Notes: a model not told the origin generated them from the sequence alone. 63,214 nt of DNA from Pseudomonas antarctica (GCF_900624995.1 NZ_UYXQ01000024.1:1-63214), one strand, 5' to 3'; positions 9,087-17,924 are shown, numbered from the stretch's first letter. Made by a program: numbers and translations.

Positions 9087-11351
9087 TCAGCGTGCGGTGA
9101 TTTTCCAGGCCCGGTGGATCTTCGCGTTACGCGCGAAATCCGGGTCGAGGGTCTTGTCGCTGATTTCCTCGACCGCATAGCGTTCGCTGAGGTTGTCCTC
9201 CAACACAAACTTGCGGAAGTTGTTCGAGAAGTACAACACGCCGCCCGGTGCCAGGCGCGCCATGGCCAGGTCGAGCAACTGCACGTGGTCGCGCTGCACG
9301 TCGAAGATGCCTTCCATGCGCTTGGAGTTGGAGAAGGTCGGCGGGTCGATGAAGATCAGGTCGAATTCATCGCGACTGGCGTCCAGCCACGCCATCACGT
9401 CACCCTGCTCCAGGCGGTTCTTGTCGGAAAAACCGTTGAGCGAGAAGTTGCGGCGCGCCCAGTCCAGATAGGTCTTAGACAAGTCGACGCTGGTGGTGCT
9501 GCGCGCGCCGCCTTTGGCTGCATGCACGCTGGCGGTGGCGGTGTAGCAATAGAGGTTGAGGAACCGCTTGCCGGCCGCTTCTTTCTGGATGCGCATGCGC
9601 ATCGGGCGGTGATCGAGGAACAGGCCGGTGTCCAGGTAGTCGGTGAGGTTAACCAGCAGCTTCACGCCGCCTTCGCTGACCTCGGTAAACTTGCCCTGGG
9701 CGCTCTGGCGCTCGTATTGCTTGGTGCCGCTCTGACGCTCACGACGCTTGACCACCACGCGGCTCTTGTCGACGTTCAGCGCCTGAGGAATCGCGGCCAG
9801 CGCGTCAAACATACGCGCGGAGGCTTTTTCCGGGTCGATGGATTTCGGCGCGGCATATTCTTGCACGTGCACCCAATCGTGGTAGAGGTCGATGGCCATG
9901 GAGTATTCCGGCATGTCGGCGTCGTACACACGGTAGCAGTCCACGCCTTCGCGCTTGGCCCACTTACCCAACTGCTTGAGGTTCTTCTGCAGGCGGTTGG
10001 CGAACATCTGCCCGCCTTCGCTCAGGCGCGCCTGCTCAACCACAGGCGCCGGGGCTGGCTTGATCGGGTTACCGTTCTTGTTGTACTGGCGTTCTACCGG
10101 CTCGGTCGGGGCCTGATCGTAAGCGGCTTGCTCACGTTCAGCTTGACGCTGTTCCGGCGTGCGGCGCTCGCCAGTGACGAACTGGTCCGGGTTGACCTTG
10201 ATCAGCAGCAGTTTGCACGGCAAGGCGCCGTTCCAGAACGAATACTGTTTGTGGCTGCGGATGCCCATGCGCTTGCCCAGGTCCGGCGCGCCGGTGAACA
10301 CCGCCGCTTCCCACCCCATACAGGCCTGACGCAGGCGCTCGCCGAGGTTCTGGTAGAGGTACAACAGGCTGGCTTCGTCACCCAGACGCTCGCCGTACGG
10401 CGGGTTGCAGATCACCAGGCCTTTTTGATTCTGGTCCGGGCGCGGCTCGAAGGTGCCGACTTCGCCCTGGTACACCTTGATCCAATGGCTCAGGCCGGCG
10501 CGCTCGATGTTATTGCGCGCGGGTTGAATCAAACGTGGGTCGGCTTCGTAGCCTCGCACCCACAACGGCGGCTTGTTCATGCCGATGGCTGCACGCTCGG
10601 TCGCTTCGGTGTGCAGCTTTTTCCACAGCGCCGGAACGTGGCCAAGCCAGGTGGTGAAGCCCCACAGTTCGCGATTGAGGTTGGGGGCCATGTCGGCAGC
10701 GATCATCGCGCCTTCGACCAGGAAGGTACCAACCCCGCACATCGGGTCCGTCAGCGCGCCGCCTTCGGCCGCAATGCGCGGCCAGCCGGCGCGAATCAAA
10801 ATCGCCGCTGCCAGGTTTTCCTTCAACGGTGCCGCGCCCTGCTGCAGGCGATAACCGCGCTGGTGCAAGCTGTGGCCGGACAGGTCGAGGGACAGGATCG
10901 CTTCGCCACGGTCCAGGCGCAGGTGGATGCGCAGGTCCGGGTTGATCTTGTCGATGGATGGGCGTTCACCGGTTGGGGTGCGCAGCTTGTCGACAATCGC
11001 ATCCTTGACCTTCAGCGCGCCGAAGTGGGTGTTGTCGATGCCCGAACCGTGACCGCTGAATTCCACCGCCAGGCTGCCGTCCGCAACCATATGGTCGGCC
11101 CATTCGATGTCCAGCACGCCGTGATAGAGGTCTTCGGCGTCCTTCATCGGGAAGCGCTTGAGCACCAGCAGCACGCGGTTGGCCAGGCGCGACCAGAGGC
11201 ACAAGCGGTAGGCGGTTTCCATGTCGGCCATGCCGCGCACGGCCGAGGTGTGCTCGCGGGCTTCCTCAAGGCCAAGCCCGACGGCTTCCTCGATCAGCAG
11301 GCCTTCGAGGCCCTTGGGGCAGGTGAGGAAGAGTTCAAAACGGTCCGACAT
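9087..11351 (-). CDS. rlmL: Bifunctional 23S rRNA methyltransferase RlmKL (m2G2445 / m7G2069)
   Basis: A 754-residue fusion of two SAM-dependent methyltransferases that modify helix 74 of 23S rRNA. The N-terminal half has a THUMP-type RNA-binding domain (about 40-160) and the RlmL catalytic motif NPPY at 316-319. The C-terminal RlmK half has NLYCYTATASVHAAKGGA as SAM motif I and DPPTF at 669-673. Length matches the family. I start at the ATG at 11351 (MSDRFELFLTCPKG), the usual family N-terminus. Same position relative to rmf and pyrD as in P. aeruginosa. Confidence 0.94.
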   Translation of the reverse strand: MSDRFELFLTCPKGLEGLLIEEAVGLGLEEAREHTSAVRGMADMETAYRLCLWSRLANRVLLVLKRFPMKDAEDLYHGVLDIEWADHMVADGSLAVEFSGHGSGIDNTHFGALKVKDAIVDKLRTPTGERPSIDKINPDLRIHLRLDRGEAILSLDLSGHSLHQRGYRLQQGAAPLKENLAAAILIRAGWPRIAAEGGALTDPMCGVGTFLVEGAMIAADMAPNLNRELWGFTTWLGHVPALWKKLHTEATERAAIGMNKPPLWVRGYEADPRLIQPARNNIERAGLSHWIKVYQGEVGTFEPRPDQNQKGLVICNPPYGERLGDEASLLYLYQNLGERLRQACMGWEAAVFTGAPDLGKRMGIRSHKQYSFWNGALPCKLLLIKVNPDQFVTGERRTPEQRQAEREQAAYDQAPTEPVERQYNKNGNPIKPAPAPVVEQARLSEGGQMFANRLQKNLKQLGKWAKREGVDCYRVYDADMPEYSMAIDLYHDWVHVQEYAAPKSIDPEKASARMFDALAAIPQALNVDKSRVVVKRRERQSGTKQYERQSAQGKFTEVSEGGVKLLVNLTDYLDTGLFLDHRPMRMRIQKEAAGKRFLNLYCYTATASVHAAKGGARSTTSVDLSKTYLDWARRNFSLNGFSDKNRLEQGDVMAWLDASRDEFDLIFIDPPTFSNSKRMEGIFDVQRDHVQLLDLAMARLAPGGVLYFSNNFRKFVLEDNLSERYAVEEISDKTLDPDFARNAKIHRAWKITAR

Positions 11352-11883
11352 GGGGCATTCCAGGCTTTTCAGCAATAAATGAACGGGCGACGCATCGCCG
11401 GCTCGGTTTTCAATCAAGCACTTTTCTTGAAGAGTGCTCGCGTGGCACGAATGTGCCGTTCCACCCCGGCTGCCAGGCCTTTGAGCCAAAATCTCCAGGG
11501 CAGATAAACAAATGACTGCAACAAAAAGAAATATTCATACCCTTCGTCGAATAATAACCGACTGCAACAGGCGGACATTCTCACTAAAGGATTAAACCCA
11601 TCCTCTTTGCAGAGCACATCATAGCTGGGTTTGCCCAATAAAAGGGGCGAAAAGCCATCCCAGCTTATGGCTATAGCATCGTTATCGTTACGTGCTTATG
11701 ACAAAACGATCATTGAATCCATGTGACCTATTGGTTAGAACTCAACACAGGTTGGCGCCGTAACGACGCCGACACATGGCTCGCCACGCCGGCAGCGAGC
11801 CCACCAACGGGCAGAAAAACTCTGCCCGGCCTCGGACGAGGCCGAAGGATATCTAGACAGTCAACAAGTGAGGGAAACACCCT
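11352..11883. other. Long AT-rich intergenic region upstream of rlmKL and rmf
   Basis: 532 bp between two divergent genes. The left two-thirds is clearly AT-richer than its surroundings and probably holds the promoters. The right third (11754-11843) holds several GC-rich hairpins that would be in the rmf 5' leader. A 74-codon frame at 11414-11638 (-) was considered and not accepted as a gene. Confidence 0.5.
11754..11843 (+). promoter_or_regulatory. Highly structured rmf 5' leader (serial hairpins)
   Basis: Successive short hairpins: GGCG/CGCC (11754-11770), GCTCGC/GCGAGC (11779-11800), GGGCAG/CTGCCC (11809-11827) and GGCCTC-GGAC-GAGGCC (11828-11843), ending 40 bp before the rmf ATG. None has a following T-run, so they look like leader structure (mRNA stability or translation) rather than terminators. 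Confidence 0.5.
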
Positions 11884-12099
11884 ATGAGAAGACTTAAGCG
11901 TGATCCGTTGGAAAGAGCATTTTTACGCGGATATCAATATGGCGTTCATGGCAAATCCCGTGAGCTTTGCCCATTTACTCTACCGTCGGTACGCCAAGCC
12001 TGGATCAACGGCTGGCGAGAAGGACGCGGCGACAACTGGGACGGTATGACTGGCACTGCGGGAATCCACAGACTCAACGAACTTCACGCCGTCGGCTAA
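11884..12099 (+). CDS. rmf: Ribosome modulation factor
   Basis: A 71-residue basic protein that dimerises 70S ribosomes to 100S particles in stationary phase. It matches Rmf by RDPLERAFLRGYQYGVHGKS at the N-terminus and the RQAWINGWREGRGDNWDG segment. A GAGGG ribosome site lies just upstream of the ATG. It is preceded by a long structured leader and followed by a clear terminator. Confidence 0.95.
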   Translation: MRRLKRDPLERAFLRGYQYGVHGKSRELCPFTLPSVRQAWINGWREGRGDNWDGMTGTAGIHRLNELHAVG

Positions 12100-12187
12100 C
12101 ACAGGGCACTTAAACCGACACACCACCTTGAAGATTATGTAACGACTTAACCACGCACGCCCCATCAGGGCGGCGGGCTTCGGCCCA

Positions 12188-12213
12188 GGGGCTCCTTTAG
12201 GGAGCCCTTTTTA
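12188..12213. terminator. Intrinsic terminator between rmf and pyrD
   Basis: GGGCTCC (12189-12195) / GGAGCCC (12201-12207) with loop TTTAG, followed by TTTTT. It terminates rmf (+); pyrD (-) ends six bases to the right. Confidence 0.85.
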
Positions 12214-12218
12214 TTGCC

Positions 12219-13244
12219 TTACGCTTTCGGCAAAGCCGCTATCGCATCCACCGACTCGCGGATCAACGCTGGCCCTTTATAGATGAAGCCGGAGTACAAC
12301 TGCACCAGGCTCGCGCCGGCAGCAATTTTCTCGGCCGCGTGCTTGCCTTCGGTGATACCGCCCACTGCGATGATCGGCAAGCGCCCCGCCAACTCGGCTG
12401 CCAGCACCTTGACGATGTGAGTGCTTTTGTCTCGCACTGGCGCACCCGACAGACCACCCGCTTCATCCCCATGCGCCAGCCCTTCAACACCGGCGCGGCT
12501 AAGCGTGGTGTTGGTGGCGATCACCGCATCCATACCCGACTCCACCAGGGCCTGGGCGACCTGCACGGTTTCTTCATCACTCATGTCCGGAGCAATCTTG
12601 ATTGCAAGCGGAACGCGCTTGCCATGGCGTACGGCCAGGTCTTCCTGGCGCAAGCGCAAGGCTTCGAGCAATTGCTTGAGGGAGTCGCCGAACTGCAGGC
12701 TGCGCAGGCCCGGGGTATTGGGGGAGCTGACGTTGACAGTGACGTAGCTGGCGTGGGCGTAGACCTTGTCCAGGCAAATCAGGTAGTCATCGACGGCACG
12801 CTCCACCGGTGTGTCGAAGTTCTTGCCGATGTTGATGCCGAGAATGCCCTTGTATTTCGCGGCTTGAACCCGCGACAGCAGGTGATCAACCCCCAGGTTG
12901 TTGAAACCCATGCGGTTGATGATCGCCTCGGCTTCCGGCAAGCGAAAGATCCGTGGTTTCGGGTTGCCTGGCTGCGGCCGTGGTGTCACGGTGCCAATTT
13001 CGACGAAACCGAAACCCAGTTGCGCGAAACCATCGATGGCCGCGCCGTTCTTGTCCAGGCCTGCAGCCAACCCGACCGGGTTAGGAAAGTCGAGCCCCAT
13101 CACCGACACCGGCATCTTCGCTGGCGCTTTGCATACCAGGCCATTAAGCCCCAGGCGGCCACCGGCACCGATCAGGTCCAGGGACAGATCGTGGGAAGTT
13201 TCCGGGGAGAGTTTGAATAACAGCTGGCGGGCCAGGGTATACAT
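12219..13244 (-). CDS. pyrD: Dihydroorotate dehydrogenase (quinone), class 2
   Basis: A 341-residue FMN enzyme that oxidises dihydroorotate to orotate on the inner membrane, passing electrons to ubiquinone. An N-terminal amphipathic extension ([20 protein letters not shown]) marks the membrane-bound class 2. The FMN-barrel motifs [25 protein letters not shown] and [11 protein letters not shown] are intact; the Ser in NVSSPNT is the class 2 catalytic base. Length and context next to rmf are standard. Confidence 0.96.
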   Translation of the reverse strand: MYTLARQLLFKLSPETSHDLSLDLIGAGGRLGLNGLVCKAPAKMPVSVMGLDFPNPVGLAAGLDKNGAAIDGFAQLGFGFVEIGTVTPRPQPGNPKPRIFRLPEAEAIINRMGFNNLGVDHLLSRVQAAKYKGILGINIGKNFDTPVERAVDDYLICLDKVYAHASYVTVNVSSPNTPGLRSLQFGDSLKQLLEALRLRQEDLAVRHGKRVPLAIKIAPDMSDEETVQVAQALVESGMDAVIATNTTLSRAGVEGLAHGDEAGGLSGAPVRDKSTHIVKVLAAELAGRLPIIAVGGITEGKHAAEKIAAGASLVQLYSGFIYKGPALIRESVDAIAALPKA

Positions 13245-13330
13245 GGGCGGGCTAGACTCGGATGGCGGCGAAAGGTGGCGCCGATTATAGCCGGGGTGAC
13301 GCGCCTGGTGCGAGGTACGCCGTCCAATCG

Positions 13331-13786
13331 TCAGTGCCGCTGTGCAACCAACGCTTCATACTGCGCCCAGATTTTTTCCGCATAACGCAGGCGCAACGCC
13401 TCGCGTTCAGGCGCCGCCCCTGCATTGTAGGAACCCACGGCAGTCCAGTTGTAACCAAAACGCTGGATGAACTCGGCCAGGATCGAGGCGCCCACTTCGA
13501 CCGACAAACACGGCTCGGCCAGCAACCTCTCCTCGGTAATACCCTGCTTGGCCAGGCGCGGCAGGTGCATGCTGTTGATCTGCATCAGGCCGATATCTCG
13601 GGAGCCATCGCTATTGCCAGGGTTCAATGCCTGCGCACGGTAACCCGACTCCACCACAGCGATGGCCTGCAACAGCTCCGGCTCGATGTCGTAACGGCCG
13701 GCAACCTCCTCCCAGCAACTGGCCCAGGCGTAGTGGCTGCCCATCATTACGCTCAACAATAACCCTTTGCACAATCGCTTAATCAT
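13331..13786 (-). CDS. Secreted SLT-type lytic transglycosylase, IagB/IpgF-like
   Basis: A 151-residue protein with a signal peptide (about 1-22) and a small lysozyme-like SLT domain. Visible are the catalytic Glu46 in AVVESGYR, the GLMQIN motif and the GSYNAG motif. Small single-domain enzymes of this kind (IagB, IpgF) open the peptidoglycan for type III secretion needles or pili. Its start overlaps the end of the upstream regulator gene by 8 bp, so the two are translationally coupled. In Salmonella SPI-1 hilA and iagB are adjacent in the same way. No other secretion apparatus genes are nearby except the secretin upstream. Confidence 0.85.
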   Translation of the reverse strand: MIKRLCKGLLLSVMMGSHYAWASCWEEVAGRYDIEPELLQAIAVVESGYRAQALNPGNSDGSRDIGLMQINSMHLPRLAKQGITEERLLAEPCLSVEVGASILAEFIQRFGYNWTAVGSYNAGAAPEREALRLRYAEKIWAQYEALVAQRH

Positions 13787-14180
13787 GTGTCACCTGGCCA
13801 CAGGCCGAACAGATGTACTGCGCGCGCCCTCGTCCAGCGCGGCGCGACGCGTGATGCTCAACTGTCACGACGCAGGTAAAGCGATAGCCTCTGCCGTAGA
13901 TCGTCTTGATAAACCCTTTGTCTTTCTTCAGGTGCTTGCGCAACGCGTAGATACAGCGAGTGAGCGACTCCTCTGCAACCTCGCCACCGGGCCAGGCCAA
14001 TTCAAGCAATTGATCCTTGGTCATCAGTGCGCCATCGGACGCCAACAGCAGCCGCAGCACATGCCACTCCTTGGGCGGCAACTGAATATCCACGCCGTCG
14101 CCGGTCAGTTGGCCATCGCCATACAAGGTCCATCCGGCAAAAACCCGTGAGGCCGTCGGCCCATCATTCACGATGGTCAT
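13779..14180 (-). CDS. Short winged-helix regulator (OmpR/PhoB type, HilA-like)
   Basis: A 133-residue protein made almost only of an OmpR-type winged helix (about residues 15-110: LPPKEWHVLRLLL, LTRCIYALRKHLKKD, IYGRGYRF). There is no receiver domain and no long C-terminal domain; Salmonella HilA has such a DNA-binding domain at the N-terminus of a protein about four times longer. The C-terminal tail carries a CSAC pair, unusual for this fold. The ATG at 14180 has a GAGGTG site 5 bp upstream and is preferred to a GTG at 14186. It is coupled to the IagB-like gene and lies downstream of the secretin, so a role in controlling that locus is likely but inferred. Confidence 0.75.
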   Translation of the reverse strand: MTIVNDGPTASRVFAGWTLYGDGQLTGDGVDIQLPPKEWHVLRLLLASDGALMTKDQLLELAWPGGEVAEESLTRCIYALRKHLKKDKGFIKTIYGRGYRFTCVVTVEHHASRRAGRGRAQYICSACGQVTHD

Positions 14181-14380
14181 ACACACCTCTGCATCCGACT
14201 ACTGACATTGAATTCCTTGCTTCCAGAAACGGCCGATTCGGCAACCTCACGACTATAAAAACCTGAGCCGTAAACGACGTTAGGAAAAGGCTCATGTAAG
14301 CCAGGCTTTCGGCACGTACTTCGTAGGATTTTTCGCCAGCACGCACAGGTAATCGTTCAGACACGTGCCTAAGGGCCCGT

Positions 14381-15859
14381 TCATTCAGGCGCTTCACGGT
14401 TTTCACGCACAAACGCGCGTTGCACCTGCTCATACTGGCTTTGCGTTAATGGCGGCGGCCCGACGGCACCGGCGAGCATCTGGAGCTCGCGGCCAACCGC
14501 TCGCGCCTGGATGACAAACATCCGGACCTCGGCGCGTCGACTGCGGCCAAGCCCTTCGCCCTCACGTCGAAAACCGCCCAGCCAAAGACGCCTGCCCGGA
14601 GGTACACGCACCACCGTGCTGATGCCTACTCGTCCCACGCCGCCTGCCGAACCACGCTTGAGCGTGTTATCCATCTGCCGGTCGTCCTCAATGGTCAGCT
14701 GCATTTCGATCTGATTCGACTCGACAAAGCGCGCTAGCACACTGGCTTGCGTGCCATACCGCACGGGCTGCCACTCACGGCTGTCGCCACCGGAACCGGG
14801 CAGGTAGAACGTATGGTTATCCTGGAAAACTGCCGGAACATTCTCTTGGGTAAGGATCACCGGAAACGCAAGGATCCTGGCTTTGCGCCGGCGCTCCAGC
14901 ACACCGAGCTGCGCCATCAGGCGGTTATCCTCCAAAGGCGCCAGCACGCGCGTCACGAAAGCTTCGGTGTCTGTTTCCTGAGCCCAGGCCGCGCCCATCT
15001 TCTCGAATTCGCTACGCTCCATGTCGACCTGCCATAACGATACTTCAATCGGCCGCTTGGGCTTATCGAGCTCCGCCACCAGTTCCTCGATCACCTTCAC
15101 CTGCGCCGGCTTGCCCTTGATCAGCAAGCTGTTGGAGTCCGGGTAAGCGATCACCACCAGGCTCTTGTCGGCCAGCAAACTCACGGGGCGCTGCGTGCCA
15201 TTCTTCTGCTCGCTGGCCAGCACGGTTTCGATCATCGATGCCATGCCCGCCACGTTGACCTTGTCGCCGCCGATGACGTACTGACGATCCGCCACGTGGG
15301 TGTTGAACACCTGTACCACGCCGAAGGCCTGGGTGCCCACGCGCACCTCGGTGCGCCGCCTGTCCATCAGTTGGGCCAGCTGCAACACGTGGTCCACGTA
15401 GTTAGGCGGCCCGGACACATAGAATGTCCGCTCCCCGCTTTCCCTGAGCGGATAACGTGATTCATCAAGCCCCGAACGGCGCATGAACCCACGCAGCCTG
15501 TCGACCGAAATATGCCGCAACGCCACCGCCGAACTTTTTGCCTCGCTGGCGGCATAGAGGTAAAGCACCTGCCCGTCGCTGTACCAGATCAGGCCTTGCT
15601 GCTCGGCGACCACCTCCAGGGTGTGCTGCGCCGCACCCAGGTCGAATGCCCCGGAGAGGGTCCTGCGCGCGACCTCGCGACTGACCACGACGGGCACGCC
15701 CAACGGCACCGACAGTGCGGTAAAAAAGGTATGCAAACTTTCATCCCGCGCCTGGTAGCGCTCACCCAAGGCAGGGGCGATTGCCAGCAACAGTGCAAAG
15801 CACAGCAGCCAGCGATGCAGCCTGCGGCGGCTGATCATGGCTGGGGAATCGATAGTCAC
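14381..15859 (-). CDS. Type III secretion-type outer-membrane secretin (SctC/InvG-like)
   Basis: A 492-residue secretin. After a signal peptide (about residues 9-32) come the N0-type domain (ALSVPLGVPVVVSREVARRTLSG) and N-domains with the typical SNSLLIKGKPAQVKVIEELVAE segment shape. The C-terminal secretin core ends in VPPGRRLWLGGFRREGEG. The short N0/N1 layout and absence of an S-domain lipoprotein signature suggest a type III rather than type II or pilus secretin. Start: GTG at 15859 with AGGA upstream; an ATG at 15838 has no ribosome site. Slightly shorter than InvG (about 560). It heads a three-gene locus with no needle, export-gate or ATPase genes. Confidence 0.8.
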   Translation of the reverse strand: MTIDSPAMISRRRLHRWLLCFALLLAIAPALGERYQARDESLHTFFTALSVPLGVPVVVSREVARRTLSGAFDLGAAQHTLEVVAEQQGLIWYSDGQVLYLYAASEAKSSAVALRHISVDRLRGFMRRSGLDESRYPLRESGERTFYVSGPPNYVDHVLQLAQLMDRRRTEVRVGTQAFGVVQVFNTHVADRQYVIGGDKVNVAGMASMIETVLASEQKNGTQRPVSLLADKSLVVIAYPDSNSLLIKGKPAQVKVIEELVAELDKPKRPIEVSLWQVDMERSEFEKMGAAWAQETDTEAFVTRVLAPLEDNRLMAQLGVLERRRKARILAFPVILTQENVPAVFQDNHTFYLPGSGGDSREWQPVRYGTQASVLARFVESNQIEMQLTIEDDRQMDNTLKRGSAGGVGRVGISTVVRVPPGRRLWLGGFRREGEGLGRSRRAEVRMFVIQARAVGRELQMLAGAVGPPPLTQSQYEQVQRAFVRENREAPE

Positions 15860-15962
15860 CGTAGGTGTTCCTGCCTATCTGGCGCGAAGAGGCGGCCATA
15901 CTGAAAGGCAGGCGAGTTTCAATCTTGATGAAAAGCTGACGACGACCGAGCCTGTTTTCCTG

Positions 15963-15978
15963 TGGCATGTGCTTTGCT
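15963..15978 (+). promoter_or_regulatory. Sigma-54 promoter of nasST
   Basis: TGGCATGTGCTTTGCT matches the -24/-12 consensus TGGCACG-N4-TTGCW with one substitution; the GG (15964-15965) and GC (16076 equivalent at 15976-15977) are 12 bp apart. Transcription would begin near 15989, in front of the nasST leader hairpins. Confidence 0.75.
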
Positions 15979-15995
15979 AAGGACTCTGCATGAAA

Positions 15996-16037
15996 GCCCC
16001 TCCAACGTCGGAGCAGGCTTACGGACAAAGGCGTCGT
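15996..16037 (+). promoter_or_regulatory. ANTAR-type RNA hairpin pair in the nasST leader
   Basis: First hairpin: CTCC/GGAG (16000-16013, extendable with bulges to 15996-16018) with hexaloop AACGUC (16004-16009). Second: core GAC/GUC with hexaloop AAAGGC (16027-16032), the stem continuing after a bulge. Both loops have A1 and G4, the bases recognised by ANTAR proteins such as NasT. The right arm of the second hairpin is part of the terminator's left arm, so the two folds exclude each other. Confidence 0.7.
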
Positions 16038-16086
16038 TACCCTGCAATGGCTTGTATTGCCATGCGAGGGAGCGGCGCTTTTTTTT
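16031..16086 (+). terminator. Leader terminator (attenuator) of nasST
   Basis: Long imperfect stem with left arm 16031-16051 and right arm 16059-16078 (ending GAGGGAGCGGCGC), followed by eight T. It lies 20 bp before the nasS ATG and would stop transcription unless antiterminated. Confidence 0.75.
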
Positions 16087-16106
16087 GAAAGAAAAGGTAG
16101 GTGTTG

Positions 16107-17333
16107 ATGAACGATTCGGTCGGCAACAGCGCTGTGAATAATGCGCTGGCCTGGGTAAACGGCAGTGACGCCCCGGAAAAGAGCAGCCTCGACCTGGGTT
16201 TCATGGCGCTGACCGATTGCGCCTCGCTGGTGGTCGCCGCCACCCAGGGCTTCGCGCAACCCTATGGCCTGACACTCAACCTCAAGCGCCAATCGTCGTG
16301 GGCCAACCTGCGCGACAAACTGGTCAGTGGTGAGCTGGACGCCGCTCACAGCCTGTATGGGCTGATCTATGCCGTGCACCTGGGCATCGGCGGAGTTGCG
16401 CCGACCGAGATGGCGGTGCTGATGGGGCTCAACCAGAACGGCCAGAGCATCAACCTGTCACACGGTTTGCAGCAGCAAGGGGTGACCACTCCTGAGGCAT
16501 TGGATCGTCACGTGCACCAAAGCCAAACAAAACTGACGTTCGCTCAGACCTTTCCCACAGGCACCCACGCCATGTGGCTGTATTACTGGCTGGCGAGCCA
16601 GGGCATTCATCCGTTGCTGGACGTCGACAGCGTGGTGGTGCCGCCGCCGCAGATGGTCGCGCACCTGCAGGCCGGGCGCATCGACGGCTTTTGTGTCGGC
16701 GAACCCTGGTGTGCCAGCGCGGTAAAACAAAACCTGGGATTCACGCTGGCGACCACCCAGGCAATCTGGCCGAATCATCCGGAAAAGGTTCTAGGCTGCA
16801 CCCAGGCCTTCGTCGACCACTACCCGAATACCGCCCGCGTGCTGGTGATGGCGATTCTCGAAGCCAGCCGTTTTATCGAAGAAAGCCAGGAAAACCGCCG
16901 CTCTACCGCGCAATTACTCAGCGCCCGCGACTACCTTGATGCGCCGCTGGACTGTATCGAACCACGGCTACTGGGCGCTTATGACGACGGCCTCGGCAAC
17001 CACTGGCAAGACCCGCATGCCTTGCGGTTTTTTGCCGGTGGCGAGGTGAACCTGCCCTACCTGTGCGACGGTATGTGGTTCATGACCCAGTTCCGGCGCT
17101 GGGGCCTGCTGCGCGAAGACCCGGACTACCTGGGCGTGGCCCGTAAGGTGCAGCAATTGGATCTGTATCGCCAAGCGGCCGCCGCCGTCGGCGTGCCGGC
17201 AAACGCCCAGGACATGCGCAGCAGCCAACTTATCGACGGCAAAATCTGGGATGGCGCTGACCCCGCTGCCTACGCCCGCAGCTTCCGTTTGCACGCCATG
17301 GCGGACCCTTGCAACCGCCAAGCGCTGCGTTGA
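16107..17333 (+). CDS. nasS: NasS, nitrate/nitrite sensor that sequesters NasT
   Basis: A 408-residue NrtA-like periplasmic-binding-fold protein without a signal peptide, as expected for cytoplasmic NasS. It has DLGFMALTDCASLVVAATQG at the N-terminus, the ligand-region FPTGTHAMWLYYWL and GRIDGFCVGEPW. In the characterised systems NasS holds NasT inactive until nitrate or nitrite binds. The start is the ATG at 16107 with an AAGGTAG site; a GTG at 16101 is in frame. nasT follows 13 bp later. The gene is preceded by its own sigma-54 promoter, ANTAR hairpins and attenuator. Confidence 0.93.
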   Translation: MNDSVGNSAVNNALAWVNGSDAPEKSSLDLGFMALTDCASLVVAATQGFAQPYGLTLNLKRQSSWANLRDKLVSGELDAAHSLYGLIYAVHLGIGGVAPTEMAVLMGLNQNGQSINLSHGLQQQGVTTPEALDRHVHQSQTKLTFAQTFPTGTHAMWLYYWLASQGIHPLLDVDSVVVPPPQMVAHLQAGRIDGFCVGEPWCASAVKQNLGFTLATTQAIWPNHPEKVLGCTQAFVDHYPNTARVLVMAILEASRFIEESQENRRSTAQLLSARDYLDAPLDCIEPRLLGAYDDGLGNHWQDPHALRFFAGGEVNLPYLCDGMWFMTQFRRWGLLREDPDYLGVARKVQQLDLYRQAAAAVGVPANAQDMRSSQLIDGKIWDGADPAAYARSFRLHAMADPCNRQALR

Positions 17334-17346
17334 CAGGACGACCACT

Positions 17347-17922
17347 ATGTTGCGAATCCTGTTGATCAACGATACTCCGCGCAAAGTCGGGCGCCTCAAG
17401 GCCGCGCTGATCGAAGCCGGATTCGAGGTGATCGATGAGTCAGGTCTGACCATCGACTTGCCCGCGCGCGTCGAAACGGTGCGCCCCGATGTAATCCTGA
17501 TCGATACCGAGTCGCCCGGCCGCGACGTCATGGAGCAAGTGGTGCTGGTCAGCCGCGACCAACCGCGGCCGATCGTGATGTTTACCGACGAGCACGACCC
17601 GAACGTGATGCGCCAGGCGATCAAGTCCGGGGTCAGCGCCTACATCGTCGAAGGCATCCAGGCCCAGCGCCTGCAGCCGATCCTGGACGTGGCCATGGCC
17701 CGTTTTGAAAGCGATCAGGCCCTGCGCGCCCAGCTGCAGGCCCGTGACCAGCAGTTGGCCGAGCGCAAACGCATCGAGCTGGCCAAGGGCATGCTGATGA
17801 AAATGAAGCACTGCAATGAAGAAGAGGCCTACACGCTGATGCGCCGCCAGGCCATGAGTCGCCAGCAGAAACTGATCCAGGTGGCGGAACAGATCATCGC
17901 CATGAGCGAGTTGCTCGGCTGA
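17347..17922 (+). CDS. nasT: NasT, ANTAR-domain antiterminator
   Basis: A 191-residue protein with an N-terminal pseudo-receiver domain (about 1-120) and a C-terminal three-helix ANTAR RNA-binding domain (about 127-188: RKRIELAKGMLMK, EEEAYTLMRRQAM). Free NasT binds tandem hexaloop hairpins in target leaders and prevents the overlapping terminator from forming. I chose the ATG at 17347 (MLRILLINDTPRKVG), 13 bp after nasS. Three matching RNA targets occur in this window, upstream of nasS, nasA and nirB. Confidence 0.95.
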   Translation: MLRILLINDTPRKVGRLKAALIEAGFEVIDESGLTIDLPARVETVRPDVILIDTESPGRDVMEQVVLVSRDQPRPIVMFTDEHDPNVMRQAIKSGVSAYIVEGIQAQRLQPILDVAMARFESDQALRAQLQARDQQLAERKRIELAKGMLMKMKHCNEEEAYTLMRRQAMSRQQKLIQVAEQIIAMSELLG

Positions 17923-17924
17923 TC

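Noticed and set aside
9078..11378. 766-codon open frame on the plus strand opposite rlmKL
   Set aside because: It mirrors the strongly supported rlmKL gene; its protein is His/Arg/Ala-rich and low in domain logic, a normal antisense artefact of GC-rich codon use. The same applies to long antisense frames opposite acnD, prpD and prpF.
11414..11638. 74-codon frame on the minus strand upstream of rlmKL
   Set aside because: No recognisable family, no clear ribosome site, and it overlaps the likely promoter/leader of rlmKL. Kept as part of the intergenic description.
14164..14433. 89-codon frame between the secretin and the HilA-like regulator
   Set aside because: Overlaps both neighbours, has no family resemblance and no good start.
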